This document shows positions 6,895-10,599 of a DNA stretch of 10,599 nt, one piece after another. The notes below the pieces were generated by a model. It worked only from the letters and a program-made list of their open reading frames with translations, was not told the DNA's origin and ran no database searches. Both the position numbers and the translations under genes were made by a program. Source of the DNA: an uncultured Paracoccaceae bacterium (lineage in GTDB: Bacteria > Pseudomonadota > Alphaproteobacteria > Rhodobacterales > Rhodobacteraceae); contig CALFYQ010000416.1 in the NCBI GenBank assembly GCA_937952085.1, positions 1 through 10,599 of the forward strand, read 5' to 3'. The first letter of the stretch is position 1; every line of letters begins with the position of its first letter.

Positions 6895-8388
6895 TCAGTT
6901 CACCTTTACTCCCGCAAGCGGCTGGAAGAGCACCGCGCGAGACGGCCAGAAGCCCGAGACGCCCTTCTTGTAGACGCCGAGCTGCGGCAGCTGGAACAGG
7001 AAGCCATGGACGGCGTTCTCGGTGAGGTAGCGCTGCGCCTCGCCCTCGAGCTTGTACCGCGCCTCCGGGTCGACCTCGCCGCTGATCTTGTCCCAGAGCT
7101 CGGTGAACTTCGGATCGTCGTAGCCGTAGAAGTAGTTCGGGCCCCGCGCGAAGTTGCCGAGATCGTTCGGCGAGGTGTGCGCGATGATGGTCATGTCGTA
7201 GTTCTTCTTCTTGTAGACCTCGTCGAGCCAGAAGCCCCATTCCACCGTCTCGACCTTGGCGTCGATGCCGGCCTCGGCGAGTTCGGCCTGAATGATCTCG
7301 GCCGAGCGGGTGGCGTAGGGGAACGGGGGGACGCGGATCGTCATGGTCGAGCCGCCGACACCGGCCTCCTCGAACATCGCCTTGGCCTTGGCCGCGTCAT
7401 GCGGGTAGGCGCCCGTCAGGTCGACATAGGCCGGCCCGTGCGGCGGGTAGAAGCTGCCGATCGGCACGGCGCGGCCATACATGGCGCCGTCGATGATCTC
7501 CTCCCGGTCGATGGCGGTGCTGACCGCCTTGCGCACGCGGATGTCGTTGAAGGGGGGCTTCGAGTTGTTCATGGCGAGGATCACCTCGCCCTCGGTCGAG
7601 CCGACCACGACGTTGAAGCGCGGATCGGCCTCGAACTGCGGCAGGATTTCCGGAGCCGGGAAGCCGGGGAAGGCGTCGATCTCGTCGGCGAGAAGCGCGG
7701 CGGTCGCGGCCGCCGCGTCGGCGATGAACTTGAACTCCACCTTGTCGAGGGAGACATCGGCGGAGCCGCGGTAGTCCGGGTTCTTCGCCAGCACCAGCTT
7801 GTCGCCGCGGGTCCAGCTGTCGAACTTGAAGGCACCGGTGCCGACCGGGTTGGTGTTGTTCGTCTCGACCGATTCCGGCCCGACGATGGAGGCGTCGCCC
7901 TGCGCCATGTTGAAGAGGAAGAAGGCGTCCTTCCCCTTCAGCTTGATCGCGACCGTCATCGGGTCGACGACCGTGACGCTCTCGATCGGCTTGAAATAGC
8001 CCTTGGACGGGTTGACCGAGTTCTCGGCCATCGCGCGGTCGAAGGAGAACTTCACGTCCTCGGCGTCGAAGGTCGTGCCGTCGTGGAACTTCACGCCCTC
8101 GACGAGCGAGAATGTGTAGGTGAGCCCGTCCTCGGAGACGGTCCAGCTTTTCGCGAGCTGCGGCAGCACCTCGCCGGCCTCGTTCACGGTGGTGAGCGAT
8201 TCGAAGAGGTTCTGCGTCAGCATCCCGTCGATCGAGGCGGTGGCGTCCGCCGTCGGGTCGAGCGAGGTCGGCTCCTGCTGGAGGCCGATGACGATCTTCG
8301 ATTCCGCCGCGGCCGCGGCGGCCGAAAGGGCGGCGGCGATCGCCAGCGCGGAGGCGGCGAGGCCGCGTATCAGGGTCGTTCGGGGCAT
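6895..8388 (-). CDS. ABC transporter periplasmic solute-binding protein, SBP_bac_5 (DppA/OppA) family
   Basis: This is the periplasmic receptor that sets the importer's specificity. The 497-residue product starts with a Sec signal peptide: R3 and R8, a hydrophobic stretch to about 27, and probable cleavage near A28-E29. There is no lipobox, so it should be soluble. Family-5 blocks follow: L-Q-Q-E-P-T-S-L-D-P (36-45), L-A-K-S-W-T-V-S-E-D-G-L-T-Y-T-F (78-93), V-K-F-H-D-G-T-T-F-D-A-E-D-V-K-F-S (99-115), P-V-G-T-G-A-F-K-F (181-189) and P-P-F-N-D-I-R-V-R-K-A-V (278-289). In the region matching the DppA W-T-G-D-N-G-D segment it reads A-H-T-S-P-N-D (403-409), apparently without the acidic residue that binds a peptide amino group, so a non-peptide ligand is plausible. 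The ATG at 8388 has a strong ribosome site, GGAGGA, 8 nt upstream. It is the first gene of the operon. Confidence 0.93.
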   Translation of the reverse strand: MPRTTLIRGLAASALAIAAALSAAAAAAESKIVIGLQQEPTSLDPTADATASIDGMLTQNLFESLTTVNEAGEVLPQLAKSWTVSEDGLTYTFSLVEGVKFHDGTTFDAEDVKFSFDRAMAENSVNPSKGYFKPIESVTVVDPMTVAIKLKGKDAFFLFNMAQGDASIVGPESVETNNTNPVGTGAFKFDSWTRGDKLVLAKNPDYRGSADVSLDKVEFKFIADAAAATAALLADEIDAFPGFPAPEILPQFEADPRFNVVVGSTEGEVILAMNNSKPPFNDIRVRKAVSTAIDREEIIDGAMYGRAVPIGSFYPPHGPAYVDLTGAYPHDAAKAKAMFEEAGVGGSTMTIRVPPFPYATRSAEIIQAELAEAGIDAKVETVEWGFWLDEVYKKKNYDMTIIAHTSPNDLGNFARGPNYFYGYDDPKFTELWDKISGEVDPEARYKLEGEAQRYLTENAVHGFLFQLPQLGVYKKGVSGFWPSRAVLFQPLAGVKVN

Positions 8389-8402
8389 GGTGCGCTTCCT
8401 CC
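8386..8402 (-). promoter_or_regulatory. Strong ribosome binding site of the binding-protein gene
   Basis: On the minus strand, GGAGGA (8402-8397) is followed by an 8-nt spacer and the ATG at 8388-8386. It fixes the start and predicts high expression of the binding protein. Confidence 0.7.
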
Positions 8403-8452
8403 GTGAAATGGGGCGGGGCGGGATTGGCCGAAAAGCTCAGCCGGCACGGCGA

Positions 8453-8482
8453 ACTTTGCGTGACAGTTTGATGACAGGTCAA
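8453..8482 (-). promoter_or_regulatory. Candidate promoter of the ABC operon
   Basis: On the minus strand, TTGACC at 8482-8477 resembles a -35 box. CAAAGT at 8458-8453, after an 18-nt spacer, is a poor -10 match (3 of 6). Transcription would start near 8446, leaving a leader of about 57 nt with a good ribosome site. The AT content is higher here than in the surroundings. This is a weak call from consensus matching only. Confidence 0.3.
8461..8482. repeat. Operator-like repeats: TGACAG direct repeat and TTGA-N7-TCAA inverted repeat
   Basis: TGACAG occurs at 8461-8466 and again at 8472-8477, exactly 11 bp apart, about one helical turn. Overlapping them, TTGA (8468-8471) and TCAA (8479-8482) form an inverted repeat with a 7-nt centre. 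The cluster overlaps the spacer and -35 box of the candidate ABC-operon promoter, as expected for a repressor or activator site. The protein that would bind is unknown. Confidence 0.35.
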
Positions 8483-8591
8483 CGGGCCGCAGGCGATTGG
8501 TTCGGGATCGGCGGGGGCGGGCGAAGCCTTTGCGCTGCCGCCGCCGGGACAAGAGCGCGCCCCCCTCCCGGACCGTGCGACCGACACGGGC

Positions 8592-8621
8592 CGCGCCCGC
8601 CCCACCAAGCGGGCGGGCGCG
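8592..8621. other. Perfect 11-bp GC hairpin upstream of the aldo/keto reductase gene
   Basis: CGCGCCCGCCC at 8592-8602 is the exact reverse complement of 8611-8621, around an 8-nt loop. There is no T-run on either side, so it does not look like an intrinsic terminator. It ends 108 nt before the start codon at 8730 and could be a leader structure or a protein-binding palindrome. In DNA this GC-rich, chance formation cannot be excluded. Confidence 0.45.
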
Positions 8622-8729
8622 TACCTTCGCGCAAGCTTCGGCCCGTGCAGGGCGACCACGCCCGTCACTGCGCGATCCGGACATGCGCCGCCCGCCGCGC
8701 CGGGCTAGAGTGCCGGCCGGGAGGACGCC

Positions 8730-9764
8730 ATGACCCTCAACATCCGGCGCTGGGACCGTCGCAAGGACGGCGGCCTTGCCTTCACCGAGCTTGGCTGCGG
8801 CACCGCGCCGCTCGGCAACCTTTACCGTGCGGTCCCCGACCGCGAGGCGCAGGAGACCCTCGACGCCGCCTGGGCCGCCGGGCTCCGCCATTTCGACACC
8901 GCGCCGCTCTACGGCTTCGGCCTCGCCGAGACGCGGCTCGGCCGGCTCCTACGCGGCAAACCGCGAGACGAGTATGTCCTCTCCACCAAGGTCGGCCGCT
9001 ATCTCCGGGCCTGCGCGCCGGGCGAGGAACGCGACGGCGTCGGCAAGTTCTTCGACACGCCGGCGCGGAAGGAAGTCTACGATTACGGCTATGACGGCGT
9101 GCTCCGCGCTTTCGAGCAATCGCTGGAGCGGCTCGGCGCGGACCGGGTGGACATCCTCTATGTCCATGACATCGACATCTCCAACCACGGCTCGCAGGCG
9201 GCGCTCGATGCGAAGCTGGCCGAGTTCATGGCGGGCGGCTACCGCGCGCTGGCGCGGCTTCGCGACGAGGGCGTAGTGCGCGCCATCGGCGGCGGCGTGA
9301 ACGAGTGGGAGCCCTGCCAGTGGCTCGCCGAGCGGGGGGAGTTCGACCTCTTCCTCCTCGCCGGGCGCTACACGCTCTTGGAGCAGGAGGCGCTGACGAG
9401 CTTCCTGCCGCTCGCCGCGAAGCAGGGCGTCGGCATCGTCATCGGCGGGCCCTACAATTCCGGCGTGCTGGCGACCGGGCCGAAGCCGGGCGCCTTCTAC
9501 AACTACGCCCCGGCGCCGCCCGAGATCCTCGCCCGCGTCGGCCGGATCGAGGCGGTCTGCGCCCGGCACGGGGTGAAGCTGGCGGAGGCCGCCTTCCGCT
9601 TCCCGCTCCTCCACCCTTCCGTCGTCTCGGTCATCCCGGGCGGCGCGACGCCGGCGGAACTGGCGGCGAACGTGAAGGCGGCCTCGGCCGTCATCCCCGC
9701 CGATCTCTGGGCCGAATTGAAGGCCGAAGGGCTGATGCGCGAAGACGCGCCGACCGGGGGGTGA
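8730..9764 (+). CDS. Aldo/keto reductase, L-fucose / D-threo-aldose 1-dehydrogenase type
   Basis: This is an NAD(P)-dependent oxidoreductase with a TIM-barrel fold. The closest type I recognise is the L-fucose dehydrogenase branch, which oxidises the C1 hydroxyl of L-fucose, L-galactose or D-arabinose to the lactone. The 344-residue length fits. The N-terminal L-G-C-G-T-A-P-L-G-N-L-Y block is at 21-32. The catalytic tetrad is visible: Asp56 (F-D-T-A-P), Tyr61 (L-Y-G), Lys87 (S-T-K-V-G-R) and His146 (Y-V-H-D-I-D). Cofactor-binding I-P-G-G-A lies near the C-terminus. GGGAGGA (8719-8725) precedes the ATG by 4 nt. The stop lies 4 nt before the lactonase start, so the two form an operon, and a sugar-lactone pathway follows naturally. 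A pyridoxal dehydrogenase role is an alternative because it shares this branch, but the neighbouring lactonase is of the sugar type. Confidence 0.88.
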   Translation: MTLNIRRWDRRKDGGLAFTELGCGTAPLGNLYRAVPDREAQETLDAAWAAGLRHFDTAPLYGFGLAETRLGRLLRGKPRDEYVLSTKVGRYLRACAPGEERDGVGKFFDTPARKEVYDYGYDGVLRAFEQSLERLGADRVDILYVHDIDISNHGSQAALDAKLAEFMAGGYRALARLRDEGVVRAIGGGVNEWEPCQWLAERGEFDLFLLAGRYTLLEQEALTSFLPLAAKQGVGIVIGGPYNSGVLATGPKPGAFYNYAPAPPEILARVGRIEAVCARHGVKLAEAAFRFPLLHPSVVSVIPGGATPAELAANVKAASAVIPADLWAELKAEGLMREDAPTGG

Positions 9765-9768
9765 GCCG

Positions 9769-10599
9769 ATGCGGATCGACGCGCACCACCACTTCTGGCA
9801 CCCGGCGCGAGGCGATTACGGCTGGATGCCGGAGGACGACCCGGTCCTTTCCCGCCCCTACGGCCCGGCCGATCTCGCGCCGCATCTCGCCGCCTGCGGC
9901 ATCGGCGCGACGGTGCTGGTGCAGGCGGCGCCGAGCGTGGCGGAGACCGACTATCTCCTCGGCCATGCCGACGCGGCGGCCTTCGTCGCCGGCGTCGTCG
10001 GCTGGGTGGATTTCGAGCGGGAGGCGGAGCGGGCCACCATCGAGCGGCTGGCGCGGCACCCGAAGCTGAAGGGCCTCCGCCCGATGATCCAGGATTTGCC
10101 GGACGATGACTGGATGTTGCGGCCGGAGGTGGACTGGGCCTTCGGCGCGATGGCGGAGCGGGGCCTGAGCTTCGACGCGCTCGGCTTTCCGCGCCATCTC
10201 GCGCCGTTCCTGACGCTCCTGAAGCGGCATCCGTCGCTCTCCGTCGTCATCGACCACGGCATGAAGCCCGACATCGCCGGGAACACCGGCTTCGAGGCCT
10301 GGGCGGAGGGGATGGCGCGGCTCGCGGGGGAGACCGGGGCCTTCTGCAAGCTTTCCGGCCTCGTCACAGAGGCGGCGGCGGACTGGACCTGCGCGGCGCT
10401 GAAACCCTATTCCGACCATATCCTCACGGTCTTCGGGCCGGAGCGGGTGATGTGGGGCTCGGACTGGCCGGTCTGCCGACTTCGCGCTGAATACGGCGCC
10501 TGGTTCATCGCGGCGGAGACGCTGACGGCGCATCTCTCACCGGCCGAGCGGGCGCGGGTCTTCGGCGGGACGGCGGCGGACTTCTATCGGCTGCGCCTC
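9769..10599 (+). CDS. Amidohydrolase-2 family sugar lactonase (COG3618, L-fuconolactonase-like), 3' end outside window
   Basis: This is a TIM-barrel lactone hydrolase of the amidohydrolase superfamily, which typically opens L-fucono-, L-rhamnono- or related 1,4-lactones to aldonates. The frame is open from the ATG at 9769 to the window edge (277 codons, no stop). The C-terminal F-G-G-T-A-A-D-F-Y-R-L is where family members normally finish, so only a few codons should be missing. Metal and active-site features are D-A-H-H-H-F-W (4-10), K-G-L-R-P (101-105), V-I-D-H-G-M-K-P (160-167), C-K-L-S-G-L-V-T-E (193-201) and W-G-S-D-W-P-V (229-235, with conserved Asp232). It starts 4 nt after the dehydrogenase stop, with a G-rich ribosome site inside the end of that gene. 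It should hydrolyse the lactone made by the dehydrogenase, feeding a dehydratase expected downstream. Confidence 0.88.
   Translation, partial: MRIDAHHHFWHPARGDYGWMPEDDPVLSRPYGPADLAPHLAACGIGATVLVQAAPSVAETDYLLGHADAAAFVAGVVGWVDFEREAERATIERLARHPKLKGLRPMIQDLPDDDWMLRPEVDWAFGAMAERGLSFDALGFPRHLAPFLTLLKRHPSLSVVIDHGMKPDIAGNTGFEAWAEGMARLAGETGAFCKLSGLVTEAAADWTCAALKPYSDHILTVFGPERVMWGSDWPVCRLRAEYGAWFIAAETLTAHLSPAERARVFGGTAADFYRLRL

Larger units (their letters stand above)
8389..8729. promoter_or_regulatory. Divergent regulatory region between the ABC operon and the sugar-oxidation genes
   Basis: These 341 nt lie between divergent starts. I see no convincing gene: the open frames here encode only Arg/Pro/Ala-rich sequence. 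The ABC-operon half (about 8430-8485) contains a lower-GC patch with repeats and a weak promoter candidate. The other half (8500-8729) is very GC-rich and holds a perfect 11-bp hairpin at 8592-8621 and a shorter one near 8650-8663 (GGGCG/CGCCC around ACCA). One shared region could co-regulate both transcription units, but no regulator gene is in the window. Confidence 0.6.

Noticed and set aside
6838..8406. 522-codon plus-strand frame opposite the binding-protein gene
   Set aside because: It is Arg/Val/Asp/Gly-rich without motifs, and the opposite strand carries a signal peptide and family-5 blocks.
8706..8711. TAGAGT as a -10 box for the dehydrogenase gene
   Set aside because: No -35 match lies about 17 nt upstream, and it would put the transcription start next to the ribosome site.
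8370..8891. 173-codon minus-strand frame covering the divergent intergenic region
   Set aside because: It has biased composition and overlaps both the binding-protein start and the dehydrogenase gene, with no ribosome site or motif noted.

Overview
The window is GC-rich DNA with codons ending mostly in G or C, tight gene packing, a TRAP carboxylate-type transporter and an Opp/Dpp-type ABC importer. This suggests an alphaproteobacterium, probably Rhodobacterales-like; that placement is inferred from gene content and composition only. No rRNA, tRNA, CRISPR array, insertion sequence or phage gene was seen. All genes are metabolic or transport genes.

Layout. Positions 11-1796 (+) hold the small and large membrane subunits of a TRAP transporter (DctQ, DctM); its periplasmic binding protein would lie before the window. 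Positions 8388 down to 1802 (-) hold a seven-gene operon: a periplasmic solute-binding protein, two permeases, two ATPases, a calcineurin-like metallophosphoesterase and a PTP-type phosphatase with an HCTAGKDR P-loop. From the first permease to the last gene every junction is a 1- or 4-nt stop/start overlap, so the two phospho-hydrolases are built into the transporter operon. The operon meets dctM tail to tail with only 5 nt between stop codons. Positions 8389-8729 are a 341-nt divergent regulatory region with direct and inverted repeats and a strong GC hairpin. Positions 8730-10599 (+) hold an aldo/keto reductase of the L-fucose (D-threo-aldose 1-) dehydrogenase type and a COG3618-type TIM-barrel lactonase, which runs off the window end.

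How the parts may work together. The dehydrogenase/lactonase pair is the standard first two steps of non-phosphorylative oxidation of an aldose (sugar to sugar lactone to aldonate). The divergent importer is of the peptide/oligosaccharide class, but its binding protein seems to lack the acidic residue that holds the peptide amino terminus in DppA, and it is co-translated with a phosphodiesterase-like and a phosphomonoesterase-like enzyme. The most interesting reading is an uptake-and-unmasking system for a phosphorylated or phosphodiester-linked sugar: import, diester cleavage, dephosphorylation, then oxidation of the freed sugar. This resembles the logic of the Agrobacterium agrocinopine (acc) operon but uses different enzyme families. 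It is a hypothesis from gene order and motifs; the substrate cannot be read from the sequence.
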